Below are positions 36,381 through 45,424 of a stretch of DNA of 45,767 nt, piece by piece (the first letter of the stretch is position 1; the number at the start of each line of letters is the position of its first letter). The translations under genes were made by a program, and so were the position numbers. The notes below the pieces were generated by a model. The model ran no database searches. It worked only from the letters and a program-made list of their open reading frames with translations, and had not been told where the DNA came from. The DNA comes from an uncultured Clostridia bacterium (lineage in GTDB: Bacteria; Bacillota; Clostridia; Oscillospirales; Ruminococcaceae), in NCBI GenBank assembly GCA_937906945.1, contig CALCUE010000034.1, forward strand, positions 1-45,767. Reading direction: 5' to 3'.

Positions 36381-37568
36381 ATGGACTGGATAAAGACGAA
36401 AATTTTTACAAACGTTCTTTCTTCGGTGGATTTCTCTTCTTTCGGCCAAATTCCCGACGCTGACGAAGTATTTGTTTTTCCCGGTTTTTGCGACGTGCAT
36501 GTGCATTTTCGCGAGCCGGGATTTTCTTATAAAGAGACCATAAAAACCGGATCTATGGCGGCGGCGCACGGCGGTTACACCGCGGTCTGCACCATGCCGA
36601 ACCTGAACCCAGTGCCGGATTGCGTGGAAGCGTTGGAAAAACAGTGGGAAATTATCGAGCGGGACGCAGTCATTTCCGTTTGTCCCTATGGCGCGATCAC
36701 CATCGGACAAAAAGGGGAGACGCTTTCTGATTTAGAGGCGCTTTCGGAAAAAGTTGTGGCCTTTTCCGACGACGGGCGTGGCGTTCAATCGGAAGAGATG
36801 ATGCGGGAAGCGATGGTTCGGGCCAAAGCGCTGCGAAAAATGATCGTGGCTCATTGCGAGGATAATTCGCTGCTTCATGGCGGCTATATCCACGACGGCG
36901 CTTACGCCAAAGAACACGGGCACCGGGGTATTTGCAGCGAAAGCGAATGGCGTCCCATTGAAAGGGATCTGCGTTTGGCGAAAGAAACGGGCTGCGCCTA
37001 TCACGTCTGCCACATTTCCTGCAAAGAGAGTGTGGAACTGATCCGAAAAGCAAAAGCCGAAGGCGTTGACGTCACCTGCGAAACAGCGCCCCACTATCTG
37101 CTTCTGACGGAGGATGGCCTCCAAGAGGACGGACGCTTCAAAATGAATCCGCCTCTTCGGAGAAAGACGGATCGGGAGGCGCTTTTGAAAGGAATTTTGG
37201 ATGGGACCATTGATATGATCGCCACTGATCACGCGCCCCATTCCGAAGAGGAAAAATCCCAGGGCCTTGAAAAAAGCCCATTCGGGATTGTCGGGATCGA
37301 AACGGCCTTTCCGCTTCTTTATACCGGCTTGGTTCGTGCGGGGATACTTCCGCTTGAAAAACTGGTTGAGCTTTTGACAGAAAACCCGAGAAAACGGTTC
37401 AAAATTCCGGCGGGAAACGATTTCACGGTCTGGGATCTTTCAAAACCATCGATGATAGACCCAAAAACCTTCCTTTCCCTTGGAAAAGCGACGCCCTTTG
37501 AGGGGAAAACCGTTTTCGGCGAATGTCTTTTGACGGCTTGTGATGGAAAAATAGTTTATAGAAAATAA
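36381..37568 (+). CDS. pyrC: Dihydroorotase
   Basis: Third step of UMP synthesis: carbamoyl aspartate to dihydroorotate. The 395-residue product belongs to the type I amidohydrolases: HVHFREPG (metal His pair), TMPNLNPVPD, MIVAHCED, and the catalytic IATDHAPHS. ATG at 36381 follows AAAGGAG; the frame extending to 36306 runs through the attenuator terminator and is not coding. It is the first gene of the operon, whose members follow each other with gaps of at most 36 nt. Confidence 0.95.
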   Translation: MDWIKTKIFTNVLSSVDFSSFGQIPDADEVFVFPGFCDVHVHFREPGFSYKETIKTGSMAAAHGGYTAVCTMPNLNPVPDCVEALEKQWEIIERDAVISVCPYGAITIGQKGETLSDLEALSEKVVAFSDDGRGVQSEEMMREAMVRAKALRKMIVAHCEDNSLLHGGYIHDGAYAKEHGHRGICSESEWRPIERDLRLAKETGCAYHVCHISCKESVELIRKAKAEGVDVTCETAPHYLLLTEDGLQEDGRFKMNPPLRRKTDREALLKGILDGTIDMIATDHAPHSEEEKSQGLEKSPFGIVGIETAFPLLYTGLVRAGILPLEKLVELLTENPRKRFKIPAGNDFTVWDLSKPSMIDPKTFLSLGKATPFEGKTVFGECLLTACDGKIVYRK

Positions 37569-37604
37569 AATTACAGGAAATGATAACCTTTAGGAGGAAT
37601 GAAT

Positions 37605-40600
37605 ATGGCGAAAAGAACCGATATTAAAAAAGTCCTGATCATCGGGTCCGGCCCGATCGTGATCGGACAGGCGGCGGAATTTGACTACGCCGGAACCCAG
37701 GCTTGTCTGGCGCTTCGAGAGGAAGGATACGAGGTCATCCTCTGCAACTCCAACCCGGCCACGATCATGACGGACACCACCATTGCGGATAAAATTTATA
37801 TGGAGCCGCTGACACTTGAGTACATCGCAAAAATTCTGCGCTATGAGCGGCCCGATGCCATTGTCCCCGGAATCGGCGGACAGACCGGCCTTAACCTTGC
37901 CATGCAGTTGGAGAAAAAAGGCGTTCTGAAAGAATGCGGTGTCGAACTGCTCGGAACTTCCAGTGAGTCCATTGAGCGGGCGGAAGACCGGGAACTTTTC
38001 AAAGAAATGTGCCAGTCCATCGGGGAACCGGTCATTCCGTCGGAAATCACTTACAGCCTTGACGAAGCGAAAATCGCCGCGGAACATATCGGCTATCCGG
38101 TCGTTCTTCGTCCGGCTTTCACCCTCGGCGGTACCGGAGGCGGTTTTGCCGACAACGAGGAGGAACTGATCGAGATCGGAACCAACGCCTTCAAACTTTC
38201 TCCGGTCCACCAGGTCCTGATCGAAAAGAGCGTCAAAGGATATAAAGAGATCGAATTCGAGGTCATGAGGGATTCCAATGACCGTGCCATCACCATCTGC
38301 GGTATGGAAAACGTCGATCCGGTCGGCGTGCACACCGGTGACTCCGTAGTCGTGGCTCCGATCCTTTCCCTCAATGAGCACGATCTTAAAATGCTCAACG
38401 ACAGCGCCATCAAAATTATCCGGGAACTGAAAATCGAGGGCGGCTGCAACGTCCAGTTCGCTTTGGATCCGAAATCCAGTCAATATTATCTCATCGAGGT
38501 CAACCCGAGAGTATCCCGTTCCTCGGCACTGGCCTCCAAAGCCAGTGGTTATCCCATTGCCCGGGTCACGGCCAAAATTGCCCTCGGCATGGGATTGGAA
38601 GAGATTCCCATCGCCGGCGGTACGGCGGCCATTGAACCGAAGCTCGATTATATCGTCGCCAAATTCCCCCGTTTTCCGTTTGATAAATTCACCGACGCCG
38701 CCAACGTCCTCGGCACACAGATGAAAGCGACCGGCGAAGTGATGGGAATCGGTTCCACGTTGGAAGAATGTTTTCTCAAATCGGTCCGCTCGTTGGAAAC
38801 CGGCGTCTGCCACTTCCATAAGGCAAAATTTGACACCATGAGCGACGAAGAAATCGAAACCTATCTCGGGAAATCCCGTGATGATTATGTTTACGCCATC
38901 TGCGAGCTGCTCCGTCGTGGATATACAGTGGAAAAAATTCACGAAATCACCAAAGTGACTGAGCTTTTCCTCGAATCCTTCCGGAAGATCGTCGCGATGG
39001 AGAAAAAGTTGAAAGAACAGGTCAACAGCCTTGACGTTCTGAAAGAAGCCAAGGTCATGGGCTTCTCCGACCAGTTTATTGCCCGGCTTTGGAACCTTAA
39101 AGAGGTCGAAATCTATGAAAAGCGTAAGAAAAACGGAATTACGCCGATTTTCAAAATGGTGGATACGCTTCATACCGGAAAATATATCGCCTACCTCTAT
39201 TCCTCTTATACCGGCGAAAACGCCTCCCGGCTGACGGACAAAAAGAAGATCGTGGTACTGGGCGCCGGTCCGATCCGTATCGGGCAGGGTGTGGAATTCG
39301 ACTATTCCACCGTCCATGCCGTTCAGACGATCAAACGGGAAGGATACGAGGCCATTATCATCAACAATAACCCGGAGACCGTCTCGACGGATTACACCAC
39401 CGCCGACAAGCTCTATTTTGAGCCGCTGACGCCGGAAGACGTCATGGCCATTCTCGATTTTGAACAGCCGGAAGGCGTGATCGCTTCTCTCGGCGGTCAG
39501 ACGGCCATCAACCTGGCGCAGCCGTTGATGGATCGCGGCGTCACCATTATCGGTACCGATTGCGAAGCCATCGAGCGGGCGGAAAACCGGGACGCTTTTG
39601 AAAAGGTGCTGTTGGATCTGGATATTCCTCAGCCGAAGGGAAGAGCTGTCACCAAGATCGAGGACGGTGTCAAAGCCGCTTCGGAGATCGGCTACCCGGT
39701 ATTGGTCCGTCCGTCCTTCGTCCTCGGTGGCCGAGCCATGCAGATCGTCGCCAACGAGGAACAGCTTCGCCACTACCTCAAGACCGCCGTTGAGATCGAC
39801 GCGGACAAACCGGTTCTGGTCGATAAATATATCCAGGGCAAAGAGGTTGAGGTCGATGCCATTTGTGATGGACGGGACGTCTTTGTTCCGGGCATCATGG
39901 AACTGGTCGAGAGGACCGGTATCCATTCCGGCGACTCCATCAGCGTCTATCCCACCTTCTCGATCTCCAATAAAGTAAAGGGGATCATCCTTCAGTACGC
40001 GAAAAAACTGGGTCTCGGCATCGGGATCATCGGACTTTATAACATCCAGTTCATCGTCGATAAAGAGGACAACGTCTATATCATCGAAGTCAATCCCCGG
40101 TCTTCCCGTACCGTTCCGTTCCTTTCCAAATCCACCGGTTATTCGCTGGCGGATATCGCTACCGGCGTTATCCTGGGAAAATCGCTGAAAGAGCAGGGAA
40201 TTTTCGACCTCTATCCGGAGGAACGGAAACGCTTCTATGTCAAAGTTCCGGTCTTCTCCTTTAATAAAATCAAAGGCCTTGACGCTTATCTCTCTCCGGA
40301 AATGAAATCCACCGGCGAAGCCATCGGTTACGATGACAAACTGAACCGCGCTCTTTATAAAGCGTTGCAGGCCGCCGGTACCCACCTTCAGAACTACGGA
40401 ACGGTTTTCGCCACCATTTCCGACAGCGATAAAGAGGAAGCTCTGCCGCTGATCCGCCGGTTCTATAACCTTGGCTTTAACATTGAAGCGACCGTCGGCA
40501 CGGCCAAATTTCTCAAAGAGCACGGGATCCGGACACACGTTCTTGGCAAGATCAGCGATGGAAGCGAAGAAATTCTGCAATCCATCCGTCAGGGCCATAT

Positions 40601-40778
40601 CGCCTATATTCTGAATACCAAAGAGGTCGGCGCGTCTCATTCCGACAGCGACGGTCATGAAATCCGGCGCTGCGCCACGGAAAACAACGCGACGATTTTC
40701 ACTTCGTTGGATACGGTGCGCGTCCTTCTGGACGTTCTGGAGGAAACGACGCTGACGATTTCGACCATCAACGCTTAA
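37605..40778 (+). CDS. carB: Carbamoyl-phosphate synthase large subunit
   Basis: Makes carbamoyl phosphate from bicarbonate, ammonia (from CarA) and two ATP. The 1057-residue protein has two homologous ATP-grasp halves, each with an N-terminal nucleotide fold (IGSGPIVIGQAAEFDY at 15-30 and LGAGPIRIGQGVEFDYS in the second half), an oligomerisation region between them, and a C-terminal MGS-like allosteric domain. The ATG at 37605 lies 8 nt after GGAGG; one at 37599 is too close. No carA lies in this operon, so the glutaminase subunit must be encoded elsewhere. Confidence 0.97.
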   Translation: MAKRTDIKKVLIIGSGPIVIGQAAEFDYAGTQACLALREEGYEVILCNSNPATIMTDTTIADKIYMEPLTLEYIAKILRYERPDAIVPGIGGQTGLNLAMQLEKKGVLKECGVELLGTSSESIERAEDRELFKEMCQSIGEPVIPSEITYSLDEAKIAAEHIGYPVVLRPAFTLGGTGGGFADNEEELIEIGTNAFKLSPVHQVLIEKSVKGYKEIEFEVMRDSNDRAITICGMENVDPVGVHTGDSVVVAPILSLNEHDLKMLNDSAIKIIRELKIEGGCNVQFALDPKSSQYYLIEVNPRVSRSSALASKASGYPIARVTAKIALGMGLEEIPIAGGTAAIEPKLDYIVAKFPRFPFDKFTDAANVLGTQMKATGEVMGIGSTLEECFLKSVRSLETGVCHFHKAKFDTMSDEEIETYLGKSRDDYVYAICELLRRGYTVEKIHEITKVTELFLESFRKIVAMEKKLKEQVNSLDVLKEAKVMGFSDQFIARLWNLKEVEIYEKRKKNGITPIFKMVDTLHTGKYIAYLYSSYTGENASRLTDKKKIVVLGAGPIRIGQGVEFDYSTVHAVQTIKREGYEAIIINNNPETVSTDYTTADKLYFEPLTPEDVMAILDFEQPEGVIASLGGQTAINLAQPLMDRGVTIIGTDCEAIERAENRDAFEKVLLDLDIPQPKGRAVTKIEDGVKAASEIGYPVLVRPSFVLGGRAMQIVANEEQLRHYLKTAVEIDADKPVLVDKYIQGKEVEVDAICDGRDVFVPGIMELVERTGIHSGDSISVYPTFSISNKVKGIILQYAKKLGLGIGIIGLYNIQFIVDKEDNVYIIEVNPRSSRTVPFLSKSTGYSLADIATGVILGKSLKEQGIFDLYPEERKRFYVKVPVFSFNKIKGLDAYLSPEMKSTGEAIGYDDKLNRALYKALQAAGTHLQNYGTVFATISDSDKEEALPLIRRFYNLGFNIEATVGTAKFLKEHGIRTHVLGKISDGSEEILQSIRQGHIAYILNTKEVGASHSDSDGHEIRRCATENNATIFTSLDTVRVLLDVLEETTLTISTINA

Positions 40779-40806
40779 AAAAGCCCCCCGAAGAAAGGAG
40801 AGCCTT

Positions 40807-41541
40807 ATGAAACAAGTGATTTATACCATAAGCGAAAACGTCCCTTTGACGGAAAATGTTTATCGGATGGTGCTTACCGGCGACATTTCCGCTTTTCACG
40901 GACCCGGTCAATTCCTTAATATATTAGTCGATGGATTCTATCTTCGCCGCCCGATTTCGGTTTGCGACCTGGGGACCGATTCGGTGACCATTCTTTATAA
41001 AGTAGTCGGAAAGGGTACGGAAAAAATGAGCACCATGAAAGCGGGAGAAACCCTCGACGTGCTCACCGGTCTCGGCAACGGCTATGAAACGGCTCTTTCC
41101 GGAGAAAAACCGCTGCTTCTCGGAGGAGGAGTCGGAGTGCCGCCTCTGTACCTTTTAGCTAAACAGCTTCGACAGGAGTACAAACAGGTTTCGGTGGTGC
41201 TCGGCTTCAACACCTCGAAAGAGATTTTTTATGAAGAGGAGTTTCGGAACCTGGGGTGCGACGTTACGGTGGTGACCGCCGATGGAAGCTATGGTAAAAA
41301 AGGGTTCGTGACGGACGCGCTTCCCGAAGACTATACCTATTTTTATACTTGCGGTCCCGAACCGATGCTCAAAGCGGTTTACAAAGCGACGAAAACGTCC
41401 GGCCAGTTCAGTTTTGAGGAACGAATGGGCTGCGGCTTCGGTGCCTGCATGGGCTGTTCCTGCCGCACGATCACCGGATTTAAGCGGATTTGCAAAGACG
41501 GACCGGTGCTCAAAAAGGAGGAGATCTTATGGGAAGACTGA
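40807..41541 (+). CDS. pyrK: Dihydroorotate dehydrogenase electron transfer subunit
   Basis: Carries electrons from PyrD to NAD+ in the class 1B enzyme. The 244-residue protein has the FAD-binding RRPISVCD motif, a Gly-rich NAD region (LLLGGGVGVPPLYLLA), and the C-terminal [2Fe-2S] ligands in MGCGFGACMGCSC plus the later Cys before KDGPV. AAAGGAG precedes the ATG. Its 3' end overlaps the pyrD start by 13 nt. Confidence 0.95.
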   Translation: MKQVIYTISENVPLTENVYRMVLTGDISAFHGPGQFLNILVDGFYLRRPISVCDLGTDSVTILYKVVGKGTEKMSTMKAGETLDVLTGLGNGYETALSGEKPLLLGGGVGVPPLYLLAKQLRQEYKQVSVVLGFNTSKEIFYEEEFRNLGCDVTVVTADGSYGKKGFVTDALPEDYTYFYTCGPEPMLKAVYKATKTSGQFSFEERMGCGFGACMGCSCRTITGFKRICKDGPVLKKEEILWED

Positions 41542-42440
41542 ACGTGACGCTCTGCGGGGTGGAAATGGATAACCCGGTCATTCCGGCCTCCGGCACCTTT
41601 GGGTACGGCTATGAATTTGCTGAGCTTTATGACATCAACTGCCTGGGTACTTTTTCTTTCAAAGGAACGACAAAGGAACCCCGTTTCGGCAATCCGACAC
41701 CTCGGATCGCCGAATGTACCGCCGGCATGATCAACGCCGTCGGGCTTCAAAATCCCGGCGTGGAAAAGGTGATCACCGAGGAACTTCCAAAACTGAAGAC
41801 GGTATTTCATAAACCGGTCATGGCCAACGTCAGCGGGTTTTCGGTGGACGATTATGCCGAGACCTGCGCCCGATTGGACAAGGAGGAACAGGTCGGTTGG
41901 CTGGAGGTGAACGTCAGTTGCCCCAATGTCCACGGCGGCGGCATGAGCTTCGGAACCAGTCCCGAAGCGGCGGCTGAGGTTGTCCGCGCTGTCAAAGCGG
42001 TGACGAAAAAGCCCGTTATTGTCAAGCTTTCCCCCAACGTGACCGATATTGTCGCTATTGCTAAAGCCTGTGAGGAAGCCGGTGCCGATGGCATCAGTCT
42101 GATCAACACGCTTTTGGGTATGCGGATCGATCTTAAAACGAGAAAGCCGGTCATCGCCAACAAGATGGGCGGATTTTCCGGTCCGGCCATCTTTCCGGTG
42201 GCGGTGCGGATGGTCTATCAGGTGGCGCACGCCGTCAAAATTCCCGTTGTGGGTATGGGCGGCGTTTCTTCGGCGGAAGATGTTATAGAAATGATGCTTG
42301 CCGGAGCCACCGCGGTGGAAGTTGGCGCCGCGAACCTTGTGGATCCATTTATCTGTAAAAAAATTGTCGAGGATCTTCCGCACGTTATGGATCAATATAA
42401 AATTGAAAATATAAGTGATATTATAGGAGGAGCAAACTGA
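41529..42440 (+). CDS. pyrD: Dihydroorotate dehydrogenase, class 1B catalytic subunit
   Basis: Oxidises dihydroorotate to orotate with FMN. The 303-residue sequence has the Cys base typical of class 1 in NVSCPNVHGGG, the Lys in KLSPNVTD and the FMN phosphate motif GMGGVSSAEDVIEM. PyrK next to it makes this class 1B. ATG at 41529 after AAAAGGAGG; the frame upstream to 41490 lies inside pyrK. It overlaps pyrF by one nt (TGATG). Confidence 0.96.
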   Translation: MGRLNVTLCGVEMDNPVIPASGTFGYGYEFAELYDINCLGTFSFKGTTKEPRFGNPTPRIAECTAGMINAVGLQNPGVEKVITEELPKLKTVFHKPVMANVSGFSVDDYAETCARLDKEEQVGWLEVNVSCPNVHGGGMSFGTSPEAAAEVVRAVKAVTKKPVIVKLSPNVTDIVAIAKACEEAGADGISLINTLLGMRIDLKTRKPVIANKMGGFSGPAIFPVAVRMVYQVAHAVKIPVVGMGGVSSAEDVIEMMLAGATAVEVGAANLVDPFICKKIVEDLPHVMDQYKIENISDIIGGAN

Positions 42441-43138
42441 TGGGAAAAGACGTCATTATTGCCTGCGATTTCGCCTCAGCGGAACAGACCTTTGCTTTCC
42501 TGGACAAGTTTACCGGAAAGAAACCGTTTGTTAAGATCGGTATGGAACTTTTTTACGCCGAAGGACCGGAGATCGTGCGGGAAATCAAAAAGAGAGGGCA
42601 CAAGATTTTTCTGGATCTTAAACTCCATGATATCCCGAACACGGTGAAAAAAGCCATGGCGGTGCTTTCCCGCTTGGATGTGGACATCTGCAACCTCCAT
42701 GCCGGCGGTACCTGCCGAATGATGGAAGCGGCGATCGAAGGCCTGACCAGGCCGGACGGTACCCGCCCTTTGCTTATTGCGGTCACACAACTGACCTCTA
42801 CCGATCAGGAATCCATGGAAAATGACCTTTGGATCGAAAAGCCCATAGATGAAGTGGTGATGCACTACGCTGAAAACGCGAAAAAAGCCGGACTGGATGG
42901 GGTAGTCTGTTCGCCTTTGGAAGCCGGAAAAGTCCACGCCGTCTGCGGAAAAAATTTCCTTACTGTAACGCCCGGCGTTCGCTTCGCGGATGGGGATAAT
43001 GGTGACCAAAAGCGGGTGATGACGCCTGCCGCGGCGAAAGAGATCGGTTCCGATTACATCGTGGTCGGTCGTCCGATCACGGCCGCTGATGACCCGGTCG
43101 CCGCTTATGAACGCTGCTGCAAAGATTTTATTGATTAA
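42440..43138 (+). CDS. pyrF: Orotidine 5'-phosphate decarboxylase
   Basis: Last step to UMP. The 232-residue barrel has DLKLHDIPNTV with the catalytic Asp-Lys-Asp, ACDFAS at the N-terminus and VGRPIT near the end, the classical family blocks. It starts in the last codon of pyrD, with AGGAGG upstream. Confidence 0.96.
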   Translation: MGKDVIIACDFASAEQTFAFLDKFTGKKPFVKIGMELFYAEGPEIVREIKKRGHKIFLDLKLHDIPNTVKKAMAVLSRLDVDICNLHAGGTCRMMEAAIEGLTRPDGTRPLLIAVTQLTSTDQESMENDLWIEKPIDEVVMHYAENAKKAGLDGVVCSPLEAGKVHAVCGKNFLTVTPGVRFADGDNGDQKRVMTPAAAKEIGSDYIVVGRPITAADDPVAAYERCCKDFID

Positions 43139-43153
43139 AAAGGGGAAGAAAAT

Positions 43154-43798
43154 ATGGAACTGAAAACGAAAATCGCGAAAGACCTTTTAAAAATCAAGGC
43201 TGTTTTTTTCCGTCCGGAGGAACCTTTTACATGGGCCAGCGGCATCAAAAGTCCCGTCTATTGTGACAACCGGCTGACTCTGACCGCACCGGAAGTGCGG
43301 AATGACGTGGAAAACGGCCTTTGCGAGATCATAAAAGAAAACTATCCCGACGTGGAGGTGCTGATGGGAACTTCCACCGCCGGAATTGCCCATGCGGCGA
43401 TCACCGGTCATATCATGGGTCTGCCGATGGGATATGTCCGCTCTGGAGCAAAGGATCATGGCCGTCAAAATCAGATCGAAGGTCGGTTGGAGCCCGGTCA
43501 GAAGGTCGTTGTTGTGGAGGATCTGATTTCCACCGGCGGTTCCGTCCTTGAAGTTGTCAACGTTCTGCGGGAAGCCGGGGCTGAGGTTTTGGGAATCGCT
43601 TCGATTTTCACCTATGGCATGCAAAAAGGACTGGACCGTATGGCCGAGGCCGGTGTTAAAAACGTCTCGCTGACGAATTTCGATACGATCGCTGAGGTGG
43701 CCGCCGAAGAAGGCTATATTAAACCGGAAGACATCCGCCGGTTGATCGCTTTCCGGAACAACCCTTCGGACGAGAGCTGGATCGGAAAAGCGGAATAA
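43154..43798 (+). CDS. pyrE: Orotate phosphoribosyltransferase
   Basis: Adds ribose phosphate from PRPP to orotate. The 214-residue protein has the PRPP motif VVVVEDLISTGGS, the flexible loop region and ASGIKSPVYCDNR at the N-terminus. AGGGGAAG precedes the ATG. It sits between pyrF and pyrB. Confidence 0.96.
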   Translation: MELKTKIAKDLLKIKAVFFRPEEPFTWASGIKSPVYCDNRLTLTAPEVRNDVENGLCEIIKENYPDVEVLMGTSTAGIAHAAITGHIMGLPMGYVRSGAKDHGRQNQIEGRLEPGQKVVVVEDLISTGGSVLEVVNVLREAGAEVLGIASIFTYGMQKGLDRMAEAGVKNVSLTNFDTIAEVAAEEGYIKPEDIRRLIAFRNNPSDESWIGKAE

Positions 43799-43818
43799 GT
43801 CGAAAGGAGCGTCTTTAT

Positions 43819-44916
43819 ATGAAAGACTTGATCAATATTTTGGATCTTTCCGTCGCCGATCTGGATGAACTGATCGCCACCGCCTGCGATATTATCGCTC
43901 ATCCGAAAGACTACGCGGAAAAATGCCGCGGGAAAAAGCTGGCGACGCTCTTTTTTGAGCCTTCGACCCGGACACGTCTCAGCTTTGAAGCGGCTATGTG
44001 GGAACTGGGCGGCAGTGTGATCGGCTTTTCCTCGGCTAATTCCTCGTCCGCCGCTAAAGGCGAAAGCGTTGCCGACACCGCGAAAACCGTGAGCTGCTAC
44101 GCGGACATCATCGCCATGCGTCATCCTTTGGAGGGAGCACCTTATGTGGCGTCTCAGGCTGTTTCCATTCCCGTCATCAACGGTGGCGACGGCGGACACA
44201 ACCATCCGACACAGACATTGGCGGATCTTTTGACGATTTATCGGCACAAAGGAGGATTTTCCGGTCTTACGGTCGGACTTTGCGGCGACTTGAAATTTGG
44301 CCGCACCGTTCATTCACTCATCAGCGCTCTTTCCCGCTATACGGGTGTCCGATTCGTGCTCATTTCTCCGGAGGAACTGGCTCTGCCGGATTACGTGAAA
44401 GAAAACGTGCTCAAAAAACAGAATATTCCCTATGCGGAAACGACCAGCCTGGAGGAGGCTATTCCGGAACTGGATATTCTCTATATGACCCGCATTCAGA
44501 GGGAACGGTTCTCCGATCCGGATCAGTACGAGCGACTGAAGAACAGCTATCTTCTCGATCCGCCTAAAATGGCCCTCGGCAAAAAGGATATGATTGTGAT
44601 GCATCCGCTTCCGAGGGTCAACGAGATCAGCGTCGCGGTCGATGAGGACCCGCGTGCCTGCTATTTTGAGCAGATGTATAACGGAAAAATTATGCGGATG
44701 GCACTGATTTTGAAACTTTTGAAAGAAAATGAAAACCGGACAGAAGCACCCTATGCGCCGCATCGGGATGCTTATCCGGAAGAAACTTCGATCAACGAGC
44801 ATCGTTGCCATAATCCACGCTGCATTTCGATGGTCGAGCAGGAGCTTCCACAGATATTCATTCCGGAGGAAGGTACTCTTCGTTGCCTTTATTGCGAAAC
44901 CAAAGCGGAGGATTAA
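43819..44916 (+). CDS. pyrB: Aspartate carbamoyltransferase fused to a PyrI-like zinc domain
   Basis: Makes carbamoyl aspartate. Residues 1-305 are the catalytic chain: FEPSTRTRLSFE (carbamoyl phosphate site), AAKGESVADT with the swinging Lys, HNHPTQTLADL, and MHPLPRV. After about residue 320 there is a 45-residue tail with C330-x4-C335 and C356-x2-C359, plus NPRCISMVEQELP. This is the pattern of the zinc domain of the regulatory chain PyrI, but without its nucleotide-binding domain. The total of 365 residues is about 55 longer than usual PyrB. AAAGGAG precedes the ATG. It is the last gene of the operon. Confidence 0.94.
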   Translation: MKDLINILDLSVADLDELIATACDIIAHPKDYAEKCRGKKLATLFFEPSTRTRLSFEAAMWELGGSVIGFSSANSSSAAKGESVADTAKTVSCYADIIAMRHPLEGAPYVASQAVSIPVINGGDGGHNHPTQTLADLLTIYRHKGGFSGLTVGLCGDLKFGRTVHSLISALSRYTGVRFVLISPEELALPDYVKENVLKKQNIPYAETTSLEEAIPELDILYMTRIQRERFSDPDQYERLKNSYLLDPPKMALGKKDMIVMHPLPRVNEISVAVDEDPRACYFEQMYNGKIMRMALILKLLKENENRTEAPYAPHRDAYPEETSINEHRCHNPRCISMVEQELPQIFIPEEGTLRCLYCETKAED

Positions 44917-44937
44917 CCTATATAAAGGATAGAATAA

Positions 44938-44974
44938 TAAAAAGCCCGTCAACCATTTGGTTGACGGGCTTTTG
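44938..44974. terminator. Bidirectional terminator of the pyr operon and tRNA-Arg
   Basis: AAAAAGCCCGTCAACCA pairs with TTGACGGGCTTTT around TTTGG. It closes the pyr operon on the plus strand and the tRNA-Arg transcript on the minus strand. Confidence 0.88.
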
Positions 44975-45047
44975 GTACGCCTGACGGGAATCGAACCCAC
45001 GCACCCGGCTCCGGAGGCCGGTGCTCTATCCACTGAGCTACAGGCGC
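44973..45047 (-). tRNA. tRNA-Arg (anticodon CCG)
   Basis: Minus-strand cloverleaf: acceptor GCGCCTG with CAGGCGT (one G-T pair), D arm GCTCAGTGGATAGAGC, anticodon arm CCGGC-CTCCGGA-GCCGG with anticodon CCG, T loop TTCGATT, then A and CCA encoded. It has 72 nt plus CCA. Confidence 0.93.
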
Positions 45048-45132
45048 AAATCGAACGGTCTTATTATACAATAAGTCTTATAAAAATGCAAGCAAAAAGA
45101 TTGTCGAAAGAAATTTTATTATTTAGAGATGG

Positions 45133-45160
45133 AATATTTCCCATAAGTATGGGAAATATT
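45133..45160. repeat. Perfect 12-bp inverted repeat upstream of the rRNA promoter
   Basis: AATATTTCCCAT (45133-45144) and ATGGGAAATATT (45149-45160) are exact reverse complements with loop AAGT. No T-run follows on either strand, so it is not an obvious terminator. It ends 53 nt before the -35 box of the rRNA promoter. Confidence 0.6.
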
Positions 45161-45213
45161 TGTCTGAAACACACGGATAGAAGAAAAAAAGAAAAAAAGA
45201 TTTCAAAAAAGTG

Positions 45214-45242
45214 TTGACAACGTAAGTAGTGGGTGATATAAT
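45214..45242 (+). promoter_or_regulatory. rRNA operon promoter
   Basis: TTGACA (45214-45219) and TATAAT (45237-45242), perfect boxes 17 nt apart. Phased A-tracts from about 45180 to 45210 upstream look like an UP element for the alpha C-terminal domain. Confidence 0.85.
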
Positions 45243-45424
45243 AACGAAGCTGTCGCAAGAGCGGCAGGAGGACCTTGAAAATTGAACAACATTCGAAGAA
45301 AGAATTAAACCCTTGTATTCATTTGAGTAAATTCCAAAGAAGTAAGCAAGTCAGCAAATGACTTGAAGCTTAGGAAAAAATAGCTTTGATGTGTTGACGG
45401 ATGAGAATCCGTGAATATATAACA
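45243..45424 (+). other. rRNA leader
   Basis: A 180-nt stretch between the promoter and 16S. It contains a hairpin (CTGTCGC with GCGGCAG, 45250-45267), a second one (AAGTCA with TGACTT, about 45349-45366) and CGGAT/ATCCG near 45398-45411. These are probably processing or antitermination structures. No gene is visible. Confidence 0.6.

Noticed and set aside
37590..40658. A 1022-codon open frame on the minus strand opposite carB
   Set aside because: It mirrors carB codon structure, has no family motif and no ribosome binding site. Long antisense frames are common opposite GC-biased third positions.
45394..45423. TTGACG and TATAAC 18 nt apart before 16S, looking like a second rRNA promoter
   Set aside because: It would start transcription inside mature 16S, and the spacer forms a small hairpin better explained as leader structure.
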